Position numbers and translations under genes: made by a program. The notes beneath the pieces are model-generated. The model was not told the origin of the DNA. It ran no database searches and saw only the letters and a list, made by a program, of their open reading frames with translations. Positions 1-8,760 of a stretch of DNA of 64,000 nucleotides are shown here, piece after piece; position 1 is the first letter of the stretch; the number at the start of each line of letters is the position of its first letter. The stretch is from Phycisphaerae bacterium (GTDB taxonomy: Bacteria; Planctomycetota; Phycisphaerae; UBA1845): contig JAJDEB010000036.1 in NCBI GenBank assembly GCA_029260015.1, positions 744,001 through 808,000 of the forward strand, written 5' to 3'.

Positions 1-919
1 AACTGTTGGTGACCACCGCGATACCGCCAGCGACGACTGGAGTGGCGCAGACATTTCGCGAAAGTCCGCTGCATTTCCAGATCGTATTGCCAGTAGCCAG
101 GTCGTAACCGCGCACGAAACCAGTTGCCGCGACGATGACCTGCGGTTTGCCATTGACGACTGCGACGAGCGGTGACGACCATGACGTGATCTCGTCGCGC
201 TGTCGTCGCCAGATTTCGTTACCGGTTTTCTTATCGAGCGCAACGATGAATGAATCGCCCTGATGATCCCAGTTGATTACCAGCGTATCTTCGTACAACG
301 CCGGTGAACTGCCTTCGCCGTGCCCGTGGCGACTCTGCATTTCGCCAAAATTTTTCTCCCAGACGAGTTGGCCATCGAGCGTCAAGCAGTACAACCCGCG
401 TGAGCCGAAGAAGGCAAAGAGATTTTCGCCATCAGTCACGGGCGAATTTGACGCCCAGCTTCCGGTGTCGTGGGTACCCTCGTGCGGCTGGACTTCGCGC
501 AGGATTTTTTGCCAAACGATCGAGCCGTCTTTGCGATTGATCGCCCGAATGACAAAGCGCTGCATCTTGTCGGCAGGCAGGTTATCGTGCGCGCCCGGGT
601 CACGATCAACCGGCGCAGTCAGGTCTTCACCATAAGGCTCAGCAGACGTCACAAAAATGCGCCCGTCCCAAACGATCGGCGTCGAGTGACCAAGTCCCGG
701 AATCGGAATTTTCCAGCGGATGTTCTCGCTTTCGCTCCAATTCGTCGGCGGATTGGCGCGTGGCGCAACACCAGTCGCCATCGGTCCCCGCCACCGCGGC
801 CAATACTTTATCGCAGCTGCATTTAGATCTTCTGCTCTTGCCCCAGCGACGACGCACAGAATGACTACGATGGTGAACAGACTGCTTAAGCGGCTGAATT
901 GGGTACTTACAAGTCTCAC
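1..919 (-). CDS. Secreted PQQ-like beta-propeller protein (3' end beyond window)
   Basis: The reverse strand reads openly from a GTG at 919 to the window edge, so the C-terminus is missing. The start encodes a signal peptide (hydrophobic FTIVVILCVVAGARA, then ED), followed by YWPRWRGP and WKIPIPGLGHSTPIVW, typical openings of BamB/PQQ-like propellers. Later blades read GSWASNSPVTDGENLFAFFG and LYCLTLDGQLVWEKNFGEM, and VALDKKTGNEIWRR is a classic blade motif. The protein should act in the periplasm or on the cell surface; such proteins are abundant in planctomycetes and their ligands are mostly unknown. The GTG overlaps the stop of the upstream small gene in GTGA, which suggests translational coupling. 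A GGGACGG stretch lies just upstream of the GTG. Confidence 0.85.
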   Translation of the reverse strand, partial: MRLVSTQFSRLSSLFTIVVILCVVAGARAEDLNAAAIKYWPRWRGPMATGVAPRANPPTNWSESENIRWKIPIPGLGHSTPIVWDGRIFVTSAEPYGEDLTAPVDRDPGAHDNLPADKMQRFVIRAINRKDGSIVWQKILREVQPHEGTHDTGSWASNSPVTDGENLFAFFGSRGLYCLTLDGQLVWEKNFGEMQSRHGHGEGSSPALYEDTLVINWDHQGDSFIVALDKKTGNEIWRRQRDEITSWSSPLVAVVNGKPQVIVAATGFVRGYDLATGNTIWKCSGLSRNVCATPVVAGGIAVVTNS

Positions 920-1276
920 GTGATTGCCGTCCCACATTCTGGACAGGTGCCACTGACGTTGCCCGTCAAATTGTAATCGCATTGGCTGCAATGGTGCGTA
1001 TCATCATCGTTTCGTCGCCGTTTGAGCCAAAGGGTACGCAAGGTTCCTCCGAAGATCACTATTAAAATGATCCACGGAACGCTGAAATAGCCACTGCTGC
1101 GTAAGTACGGTGTGCCGGATTCCATCTTGGGTCGCCAGATGCGAAACCCGAGCCAGACCAGATCTTTTCCGAATCCTTCCGAACGCGGCGAGCACGCTGA
1201 GCGTCATTGCCAGGATTCCTACGATGCATATCGCGAGCACGAATCTGTGTTTGAGACTCGGCGCCTTGTCTCCCAT
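916..1276 (-). pseudogene. Two-TM zinc-ribbon protein, apparently frameshifted
   Basis: Two overlapping reading frames together resemble the intact protein at 3722-4165. The first (ATG 1276) encodes a membrane helix (FVLAICIVGILAMTLSVLAAF). The second, up to the stop at 916, encodes another helix (WIILIVIFGG) and a zinc ribbon CSQCDYNLTGNVSGTCPECG. The frames join around 1165-1190, near a GGAAAAG run; upstream of that the second frame is closed by a TGA. So either one base was lost or gained, or there is a sequencing error. The 69-residue downstream part could also be made alone from the ATG at 1125, but no clear ribosome site precedes it. Its stop overlaps the GTG of the propeller gene. Function unknown. 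Confidence 0.6.
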
Positions 1277-1607
1277 GTTCGAAGCTTTCCGCTTAACCAA
1301 TTCTGGCCCTCATATTGCCGTCATCGTTCACAACTCCAACTACGTCAGGCAACGACCGATAACGCACTACATCGCTATTCCGACAAGTCACGCGTTAAAT
1401 ATTGTCCGCTTACTTTTCACCCGCAGACCGACCAACGATTTGTTTGTATTTTTCTGTCAGATCGTGTCGAAGAATGATGCATCACCCGTATTTATCTTCA
1501 CAAACCGTGCGTCTACTCGATACGTTTATTAGACGATTGCCACCGTATGGAATGCCCCCACGCGTTCAAACGGTGCAGCCACAAAAGGAAACGGGAAGGA
1601 GAGCAGC
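1277..1607. other. Divergent intergenic region
   Basis: About 330 bases between the start of the zinc-ribbon gene and the sulfatase gene. It should hold promoters for both directions. I saw no convincing gene, RNA or repeat in it. A clear ribosome site (AAGGAGAG) lies just before the ATG at 1608. Confidence 0.4.
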
Positions 1608-3734
1608 ATGAGTGCGCGCGGCGCGCAGCGTCCAAACAGAATATCCCCACCGACCAGCAAGAGCGGCGTGTGGATTCTTTCCGCAATGCTCGGACTGATT
1701 GCGTTGAGCGTCGGTGCCGCAGTGTGGATGGCCAGTGCTCCGACATCGCCCGATGCAAACGAAGCACGCGTCCGCCCGCCCAATGTGCTGGTCATCACGA
1801 TGGATACAACTCGGGCTGATCACCTCGGATGTTATGGCCACCCGGCGGGCGTCACCCCGAACATCGACAAAATCGCTCGAGAAGGCGTCTTGTTTGAGCA
1901 GTGCGTATCGGCGGCACCGAGCACACTTTCATCGCACGCAACCATCTTCACCGGTCTCTATCCCTACGTTCACGGTGCGCGCGACAACGTGGGCTACCGA
2001 CTTCGCGAAGCAAACACAACGTTGGCTGAGGCTTTGAGTGAACAAGGCTTCGTCACGGGCGCGTTCATCTCTGCCGCGCCACTTCATCGTCGATCGGGAA
2101 TTGATCAGGGTTTTGAAACATTCATGGACGCCGGAACCGAATCCATGCTGGTCGGCGAAGAGACTTGCGATCGGGCGATCCGTTGGCTGCGCGAGCATGC
2201 GAATGAGCGGCTTTTCGGGTGGGTTCACTTTTACGATCCGCATTTCCCATATGAGGCACCGGAAGATTCTGTTTCTACTGCCCCCAATCCGTACCTTCGC
2301 GAAATCGCGTATATGGATTCGCAGATCGGGCGGCTGGTCTCGGAGTTGAAGCGGCTGAATCTATACGACAATACGATCATCGTCCTCGTCGCCGATCATG
2401 GGGAAAGCCTGGGCGAGCACGATGAATTGACGCACCTTTATTTCATTTACGACACCACGATTCATGTGCCTCTGATCTTGCGGGCTGGCGGTTTGCTTCC
2501 TGCAAACACCCGAGTCGAAGCACCGGTCCGAACGGTGGACATCAGCCCGACCCTCTTGTCGATGCTGAACCTTGAACCACTGCCCATAAGCCAGGGGACG
2601 AACCTGCAACCGCTGGTCGCCGGTTCGAAAAGCAATCACGAATTGCCGGGATACTCGGAAACGATTGCGGGAAAGCTGACCTTGGACACGTCCATCTTGC
2701 GGTCACTTCGAATCGGAAAATGGAAATACATTCATGCGCCGCGGGCAGAGTTGTACGATTTGTCGAATGATCCGGGCGAACTTCAGAACCTCGTCACCGA
2801 ATTTCCCGGGCAGACGCAGACCTTGCAGGATGCGCTTCGCGGTCTAATTGCCGAATCTCCAGAGATTGGCGGCGACGCCGATGATGCCGTGGCATTGGAT
2901 GAGGAAGACCTGAACCGTCTCGAAGGCCTTGGATATGTCGGCGGTGATCAAGAGAATCGAATCGCCGCAACCCACGAGTTGGATCTCTTTGAACCAACCG
3001 GTGGAGATCCCAAAGATTTTGCAGGTGCAATCACGACCTTGAGCATGGCCCAGCACCATCTTAGTCACGGTGAGTTTCAAGAAGCCGAGGCCACGTTTCG
3101 CGAATTGGTCGCGCAATTTCCAGACGTCATCGAGATGCAAAAAAGACTCGCCCGCGCTATCTTCAGCCAGAATCGATTCGACGAGGCGATCAAGATTTAT
3201 GAAACGCTTTGCGCAAAGCACCCCGAAAATGTCGGCGTTCGATACGGATATGGTCGGCTGCTCGACAAGGTCGGTCGGCGCGCTGAAGCCATCGAACAGC
3301 TTGCCGCGACCCTGCGACTTGACCCCGATCACGCCGAAGCGTGTCACGATTTAGCTGCAGCGCTATCCAAAGATGGACACATCGACGAAGCGATAGAGTA
3401 TTATCGACATGCCGTCCGCATCCGCCCCAGCTATGTCCAGGCGCATGTCGATCTGGCGATGCTGCATCTTGATCAACAGCAATTCGATAGCGCGATCAAG
3501 TCTTTTCGCAAGGCGGCTTCGATCTCGCCAGCCAACCCCAGACTTCAGGCATACATAGCGTTCGCCATGCTAAAAGCCGGGCAATACGACGACGCCACAT
3601 CAGCCGCACAAACAGCCCTCTCACTAGACGCAAACTACAAACCCGCCCAACGAATCCTCGCCGACATCAAAAGAATCAAAGCGATTCAGATGAAAGCAAA
3701 ACAGGAGGGCGTGGACGATCTTCAAGGTACCTGA
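1608..3734 (+). CDS. Membrane-anchored sulfatase-family protein with TPR tail
   Basis: 708 residues. A membrane helix (about 22-42) is followed by an alkaline-phosphatase/sulfatase-superfamily domain (about 57-450): VLVITMDTTRADHLGCYG supplies metal-binding D66, and VADHGESLGEH the second metal site. Where true sulfatases carry C/S-x-P-S-R, this protein has APSTLSSHATIFTG, so the likely nucleophile is T106 and there is no formylglycine Cys. That resembles phosphoglycerol or phosphoethanolamine transferases and a large planctomycete 'sulfatase' group. The C-terminal part (about 480-690) is a run of TPR repeats (AEATFRELVAQFPD, AIEYYRHAVRIRPSY). It probably faces the periplasm and hydrolyses or transfers an ester on a glycan or lipid; the substrate cannot be told. 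The ATG at 1608 is supported by AAGGAGAG upstream. Its end overlaps the convergent gene by 13 bases. Confidence 0.85.
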   Translation: MSARGAQRPNRISPPTSKSGVWILSAMLGLIALSVGAAVWMASAPTSPDANEARVRPPNVLVITMDTTRADHLGCYGHPAGVTPNIDKIAREGVLFEQCVSAAPSTLSSHATIFTGLYPYVHGARDNVGYRLREANTTLAEALSEQGFVTGAFISAAPLHRRSGIDQGFETFMDAGTESMLVGEETCDRAIRWLREHANERLFGWVHFYDPHFPYEAPEDSVSTAPNPYLREIAYMDSQIGRLVSELKRLNLYDNTIIVLVADHGESLGEHDELTHLYFIYDTTIHVPLILRAGGLLPANTRVEAPVRTVDISPTLLSMLNLEPLPISQGTNLQPLVAGSKSNHELPGYSETIAGKLTLDTSILRSLRIGKWKYIHAPRAELYDLSNDPGELQNLVTEFPGQTQTLQDALRGLIAESPEIGGDADDAVALDEEDLNRLEGLGYVGGDQENRIAATHELDLFEPTGGDPKDFAGAITTLSMAQHHLSHGEFQEAEATFRELVAQFPDVIEMQKRLARAIFSQNRFDEAIKIYETLCAKHPENVGVRYGYGRLLDKVGRRAEAIEQLAATLRLDPDHAEACHDLAAALSKDGHIDEAIEYYRHAVRIRPSYVQAHVDLAMLHLDQQQFDSAIKSFRKAASISPANPRLQAYIAFAMLKAGQYDDATSAAQTALSLDANYKPAQRILADIKRIKAIQMKAKQEGVDDLQGT

Positions 3735-4165
3735 ACTTCGGGTTCAATCGCCATTCCGCATTCCGGACAAACACCACTGATGTTGCCGGTTAAATCGTAG
3801 CCGCATTCGACGCATCCGCTCTTGAATTTCCGATCAGATCGCCATAACCAAACAGTTACGATTGCAGCAGCTAACAGCGGAATCCAAATTGGCATGATTA
3901 GAGAGTATCTATTCCACCGCGTTGAAAACACCGGTTGTTTCGTCCACATCTCTGGGCGCACCAAATCCCGTGTTCGATACATGAACGGTGCGGGATTTCC
4001 TCCTGCGGTTAGAAAAATGCAACCGTAACCAGCGGCCCCTGAGCATCCTCCGTAGCTCACACCAACACTGAATTTGAGACTGACAAAGAATGCAGCGATC
4101 AGCAGAAGGTTCAGACCCAATCCAAGCCACTTCAAAACCCGCCGCGTTCGACTTCGCTCTTTCAT
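3722..4165 (-). CDS. Two-TM protein with C-terminal zinc ribbon
   Basis: 147 residues. A basic N-terminus, a membrane helix (WLGLGLNLLLIAAFFVSL), an extracytoplasmic loop, a second helix (LIMPIWIPLLAAAIVTVWLW) and a cytoplasmic zinc ribbon CVECGYDLTGNISGVCPECG. The CxxCxYDLTGN...CPECG ribbon recurs in many planctomycete membrane proteins; its role is unknown. It is the intact paralogue of the frameshifted gene at 916-1276, and the two lie either side of the sulfatase gene, both on the minus strand. GAGG nine bases upstream supports the ATG at 4165. Confidence 0.75.
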   Translation of the reverse strand: MKERSRTRRVLKWLGLGLNLLLIAAFFVSLKFSVGVSYGGCSGAAGYGCIFLTAGGNPAPFMYRTRDLVRPEMWTKQPVFSTRWNRYSLIMPIWIPLLAAAIVTVWLWRSDRKFKSGCVECGYDLTGNISGVCPECGMAIEPEVQVP

Positions 4166-4542
4166 AGCTTTCTGCCTCGATTTGCCTTTTCGTGTGGCTC
4201 GGTTGCTTTCCTATGTTGATCGAATGCTCTGGGCAATGCGAGGAATAATCAATAAGCACGCCAGGCTTTTGAGAATCGAAAGATTCCTTGCCGGGCTGAT
4301 GCGCCTTTCATTGCAGTGTCTGCGGCGATCTATATCGTTTTGGGTTCGATATGTCTCCGCCGGGCAATCTGATCCGGTCGTGGACTGATCGACTATAGTC
4401 TATCCCGACTCCTGTAATTGGACACGCAATTCAAATTGTTGGACATGCCGCTTGTCCGCATTTATCAAACGCCATCTAATACTGCAGCTGACGCCACTTT
4501 TGGAATCGGTGATTAATTCCCTTTCGTTAAGAGTCCGCATGT
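4166..4542. other. Divergent intergenic region, no gene seen
   Basis: 377 bases between two divergent genes. No open frame with a plausible protein, no tRNA-like fold and no repeat of the window's families was seen. It presumably carries the promoters of both flanking genes. Confidence 0.4.
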
Positions 4543-5523
4543 ATGTCGTCAAGAAACGATGCACTTGAATCTCATCCGTCCCCACCGCGATTGCTTCTGA
4601 TCGTCGCGGCGTTTGCTGCGATCTATGTTGTTTGGGGTTCGACCTATCTGGCGATCCGGTTTGCCATTGAATCGATGCCGCCATTCTTGATGGCCGGCAT
4701 GCGTTTCCTGATCGCCGGGTCCATCATGTATGCCTTCCTGCGTTTGCGTGGGGCGCGGAAACCGACTGGGTCGAACTGGCGATCGGCTGGGCTGGTGGGT
4801 TGCCTGATGCTGCTCGGCGGAAACGGGTTGGTGTGTTGGGCCGAGCAACACGTCGCGTCCGGGTTAGCCGCCCTGCTCATCGCGACCGTTCCGCTCTGGA
4901 TGGTGACGCTCGATTTTGTGTTCTATCGCGGTCCCAAGCCGACGGCTTTGATCGCCCTTGGGTTGGTCGCCGGATTGGTTGGAATTCTGGTCCTCATCGG
5001 ACCTGCCGACATCGGCGGCGAACCGATCCACACGACGGGCGGAATCGTATTGCTGTTGGCGTGCGTGTTCTGGTCGGTCGGCTCGCTACACGCGCGGCGC
5101 GTCGACCTGCCGAAATCGACAACGATGAGCGCCGCGATACAGATGCTCTGCGCGGGCTTCGCATTTTTTGTGGTGGGTACGTTCGCGGGCGAGTGGCGCA
5201 CGTTTGATTTAGCGGTAGTTTCAACAAAGTCATGGTTGTCGCTGGCGTACCTGGTCGTCTTCGGTTCGATCATGGCGTTGACCGCATACAACTTCCTACT
5301 GCAAAACACCTCGCCGAAAAACGTAGCGACTTACGCCTACGTCAATCCCGTCATCGCGGTAGTGCTGGGAGCATTATTCGCAAAAGAAACCCTCTCACCA
5401 CGCACACTCGTCGCCGCGCTGATCATCATCGGCTCGGTCGTCTTGATCACCTATTCTCGCAAGCGAAAACCTGTACGCCAAGACCCTGTTCTTGGCTGCA
5501 CCGATGCGGTCACCGCCGAATAA
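4543..5523 (+). CDS. EamA-family (DMT) exporter, YedA/RhaT-like
   Basis: 326 residues with about ten membrane helices in two EamA repeats. The first repeat opens with YVVWGSTYLAIRFAIESMPP, a signature of the drug/metabolite transporter family; the second includes FWSVGSLHARR and ends LSPRTLVAALIIIGSVVLITY. Members such as YedA export amino acids, metabolites or drugs across the inner membrane; the substrate here cannot be inferred. It stands alone on the plus strand. Codons after about residue 310 (PVRQDPVLGCTDAVTAE) form a short cytoplasmic tail. Confidence 0.88.
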   Translation: MSSRNDALESHPSPPRLLLIVAAFAAIYVVWGSTYLAIRFAIESMPPFLMAGMRFLIAGSIMYAFLRLRGARKPTGSNWRSAGLVGCLMLLGGNGLVCWAEQHVASGLAALLIATVPLWMVTLDFVFYRGPKPTALIALGLVAGLVGILVLIGPADIGGEPIHTTGGIVLLLACVFWSVGSLHARRVDLPKSTTMSAAIQMLCAGFAFFVVGTFAGEWRTFDLAVVSTKSWLSLAYLVVFGSIMALTAYNFLLQNTSPKNVATYAYVNPVIAVVLGALFAKETLSPRTLVAALIIIGSVVLITYSRKRKPVRQDPVLGCTDAVTAE

Positions 5524-5784
5524 CTTGCCTCTGCGAATCCTAATCGTTGTCAACCATTGCATGGCATACAGATTACTTTGGTTCGTATGTGGTTCGTCGG
5601 GTTTGCAGCGACGCGATCATTCCTCAGTGGCCCACCGACCCTTCGGTCCGATAAGTACAGCGACGCAATGCCTTCATGGTCCCTCATGAATTTACGGTAT
5701 CAGTCGCACTACGATTGACATGAATCGCCATTTCCCCTTCTCCGATAGCTAAATCATAGGGTATGCGCTTTTATCACTTGTTGG

Positions 5785-6420
5785 ATGGCGTTGCGCTTTG
5801 CTTGCCGCGACGCCGGATGGGCCTTCATGCGAATTTTTGGTTTTTCCATTGGATCGACGCAGCTGCGCCATAGCGTAGCCGAGCTACGCGCCGATCGAAT
5901 CGTTCGCCGCTTGCCGGCATGTCGCGCCTTTAGTCTTGTTGAGATGGTCATGGTCCTGACGATCATCAGCATCGCTGCGGCCATCACGGTTCCGCGATTT
6001 TCCCGGGCGGTCGCGCGTCGACAAGCCGACTCGGCGGCGCAGCGGTTGACTCAGGATTTGGCGCTGGCCCGTCATCATGCGCGGGTGTCCAGCAGCGATA
6101 TCAAAGTTGAGTTCAAAACGTCGCCAGGATACCAGGTGGTCGGGCTGCCCGATCCCAACAATCCGAACGCAAACTACACCGTAAACATGCAAGCCGCACC
6201 CTATCACGTTTCGCAATGGGAAGTCGACTTCGAGGGTTTCGGTGACGTGACCTTCAATATGTACGAGCGGCCCGACCGTTCGGGTGAAATCGTATTGCAC
6301 GTGGGTAGCGAAGTGCGAACGATCGCCATCAACGGAGAAAACGGGCGCACGCTAATCTTCGACGGCGACGGACCGGTTTCCAGCAACGCCTTCGAGCTAT
6401 CGGTAGATTTGATTAAATGA
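5785..6420 (+). CDS. GspH/FimT-like minor pseudopilin
   Basis: 211 residues from the ATG at 5785; ATG 5827 is an equally plausible start. A type III (prepilin) leader ends at ACRA, followed by FSLVEMVMVLTIISIAAAITVP, the N-methylation helix with Glu at +5. Prepilin peptidase should cut between A and F. The ensuing RRQADSAAQRLTQDLALARHHARVSS is the usual GspH/FimT helix and the rest is beta-rich, ending near DGDGPVSSNAFEL. It would be a minor subunit of a type II secretion pseudopilus or type IV pilus. First gene of a four-gene pseudopilin operon; its TGA overlaps the next ATG (ATGA). Confidence 0.85.
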   Translation: MALRFACRDAGWAFMRIFGFSIGSTQLRHSVAELRADRIVRRLPACRAFSLVEMVMVLTIISIAAAITVPRFSRAVARRQADSAAQRLTQDLALARHHARVSSSDIKVEFKTSPGYQVVGLPDPNNPNANYTVNMQAAPYHVSQWEVDFEGFGDVTFNMYERPDRSGEIVLHVGSEVRTIAINGENGRTLIFDGDGPVSSNAFELSVDLIK

Positions 6421-8744
6421 GACGGTTACCAGTCTACAAACGAAACGCATTCACCCTCGTGGAGATGATGGCCGCACTCACCGTGCTGTCGATTCTCGTT
6501 GTGGGTGTTGGCAGTACGTTGGTTATCGCCAGCCGCGCCGTAGACGATGGAACAGCCGTCAACTCCCAAATCCCACAAGCCCGCGACATCGGTGACGTGA
6601 TCATCGCCGACCTCAACGACGCCCTGACCATCACCGAACACACGGCAGAGGCGATCGCTTTCACCGTGCCAGACCGCGATGACGACGGTGAAGTCGAATC
6701 GATTCGCTATGCATGGGACGGAAAGCTAGGCGGATACCTGACGCGCGAACTGAACGGTTCAAAAGCAATCAAAATCGCCAACGACGTGTATCGATTCGAC
6801 CTGACCTACCTGACACGAACAGTCAAACCGCCCCCCAGAGCCTGCTGCCTCGCCGACGGAACCTGCGAGGAACTCTCACCGGGCGATTGCACTTCCAATG
6901 GCGGGTTATCAAAAAGTCGGGGCGCGGACTGCGAATCCACCGACTGCATCGGGGCGTGCTGCATGGGCACCGGTAGCTGTGTGGACACGACCGAGATCGC
7001 CTGTACGAACGACTCATCAAACACATACCGGGGTGACGGCTCGCGATGCAGCGATGCAACGTGTCCTAATGCGCTGAACGTTTTGCTGGTGGTTGGCGAT
7101 GCGAGCTCACCTTCTTCTGGAGACACGGCTCGCAAGTCACTGTTTGAGTCCTGGGGCCATGTCGTCAACATGATCGACGACAACGCAGCCGCTGGCGACT
7201 TCGATACTGCGTTTGGCGAAAACGATGTCATCTATGTGTCATTGGAAGTGAGTGCGACGAACGTCGGAACGAAGCTGGATGCGGCAGTGATCGGTATCGT
7301 AAACGAAGAAAAAGCGCTGATCGACAACTTCGGTTTCGCCTCAGGAAGCAGCACAGCCTCAGGGGTCGAAATCGAAGTCGTCAACAACACGCACGCCATC
7401 ACAGACTCGCTGGCCCTCGGAAAGCTGACCGTCACAACCTCGACGCAACCGTTGGTGTTTCTCAGCGGCGATGAAGCAGCCGGATTGACCGTACTTGCGG
7501 GAGTGCCCGATGCGGTCGATCAGGAATTGCTCGCGGTGCTTGAATTGGGCGCGACAACCAGCGGAAGCGGAACCGCCCCGGGACGGCGCGTGCAACTTCC
7601 GTGGGGCGATGACAGTTTCGACATCGGCTCACTAAACGATGACGGCAAGTCGATTCTTAAACAGTCGCTGGAATGGGCGGCGGATGAAAGCGACGGCGAA
7701 CCGGCACCGGTGTGTGGCGACGCAAGCTGTGATGCCGGAGAAGACCCCTGCAACTGTTCTGATGACTGCGGTGCGGCAACGGCTAATGAACAAGTGTCGT
7801 TTAACTGTGCCGACGGCATCGACAACGATTGCGACGGCAACACCGACTGCGACGATTCGGATTGCGCGGGCGACACGTCATGCGATGCCGTTTGCGGCGA
7901 CAGCACCTGCGAAGGTTCGGAGAATTCGTGCAATTGTGCCGCCGATTGCGGAGCACCTGCGGTCAGCGAAACCGGCGACACCGATTGCGACGATGGCATC
8001 GACAATGATTGCGACGGTGACATCGATTGCGACGATTCCGAATGCAGTGCTGCAACCCCATGCAACCCATTCTGTGGAGACGGCAACTGTGACACCGGTG
8101 AAAACGCCTGCACTTGTTCAGCCGACTGTGGCGCCGCACCGCTGACCGAAGCAAACTGCGAAGACAGCGAAGACAACGACTGCGACGGCAACACCGACTG
8201 CGACGATTCCGACTGTGATGACGATGCAGCGTGTGCAGATTCCTGCGACTGCGACGGCACTTACGCCGACGACTTTGAGTCCGGCGCGTACGACGGCAGC
8301 ACCGGCACGCTGGACTGGTCCACTACGCAGTGGGTTGAAATCGGCGAGTTCAACGGACCGGGGTCGGGAAACGTACTCATCACTACCGACCTCCTGTCAG
8401 AGCGGTTGATGATTACGAATACGGGCAGAGGTGTTAGGCGCGCGGTAAGCCTGTGTGCCGGCCAATCGGCGACGCTTCGGCTGTTATACCGCCGCGAAGG
8501 TCTCAACAACGCCGCCGACTACGCAGTCGTTGAGATTTCTTCGAGTGGCAGCCACGGTCCGTGGACAGAAATCGCCCGGTACGCGTACGCATTCCCCGGG
8601 TCAGACCTTGTCTATCTACCTGATGCGATTGACATCAGTGCGTTCGCATCTGAATCGACCTGGATTCGAATTGTTTCATCGTCATCGATGAATGGCGCAG
8701 ACAGAATCTACTTCGACAATGTGCAAGTCACTTGCAGGCCATAG
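6417..8744 (+). CDS. Giant Cys-rich pseudopilin with metal-binding repeats
   Basis: 775 residues, far longer than an ordinary pseudopilin. N-terminus: prepilin leader, then FTLVEMMAALTVLSILVVG. About residues 140-220 hold two ACC-type Cys modules (RACCLADGTCEE..., GACCMGTGSCVD...) seen in Phycisphaerae surface proteins. About 220-420 is a Rossmann-like region opening LNVLLVVGDASS and ending SILKQSLEWAADE. About 430-610 carries three tandem units, each a CGD-C-D-GE--CNCS-DCG half and a DGIDNDCDG--DCDDSDC half, the latter matching the putative Ca2+/metal-binding repeat of MopE-like proteins. The last 165 residues (DDFESGAYDG... FDNVQVTC) form a probable jelly-roll. It should sit in the pseudopilus, or at its tip, and bind calcium. 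The Cys-rich parts are probably disulfide-bonded. Confidence 0.85.
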   Translation: MRRLPVYKRNAFTLVEMMAALTVLSILVVGVGSTLVIASRAVDDGTAVNSQIPQARDIGDVIIADLNDALTITEHTAEAIAFTVPDRDDDGEVESIRYAWDGKLGGYLTRELNGSKAIKIANDVYRFDLTYLTRTVKPPPRACCLADGTCEELSPGDCTSNGGLSKSRGADCESTDCIGACCMGTGSCVDTTEIACTNDSSNTYRGDGSRCSDATCPNALNVLLVVGDASSPSSGDTARKSLFESWGHVVNMIDDNAAAGDFDTAFGENDVIYVSLEVSATNVGTKLDAAVIGIVNEEKALIDNFGFASGSSTASGVEIEVVNNTHAITDSLALGKLTVTTSTQPLVFLSGDEAAGLTVLAGVPDAVDQELLAVLELGATTSGSGTAPGRRVQLPWGDDSFDIGSLNDDGKSILKQSLEWAADESDGEPAPVCGDASCDAGEDPCNCSDDCGAATANEQVSFNCADGIDNDCDGNTDCDDSDCAGDTSCDAVCGDSTCEGSENSCNCAADCGAPAVSETGDTDCDDGIDNDCDGDIDCDDSECSAATPCNPFCGDGNCDTGENACTCSADCGAAPLTEANCEDSEDNDCDGNTDCDDSDCDDDAACADSCDCDGTYADDFESGAYDGSTGTLDWSTTQWVEIGEFNGPGSGNVLITTDLLSERLMITNTGRGVRRAVSLCAGQSATLRLLYRREGLNNAADYAVVEISSSGSHGPWTEIARYAYAFPGSDLVYLPDAIDISAFASESTWIRIVSSSSMNGADRIYFDNVQVTCRP

Positions 8745-8760
8745 AAACGGAGGATCGAGC

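Noticed and set aside
7700..8250. The regular Cys/Asp repeats as a CRISPR-like array
   Set aside because: The repeats are in frame and encode a metal-binding protein domain; there are no unique spacers of constant length.
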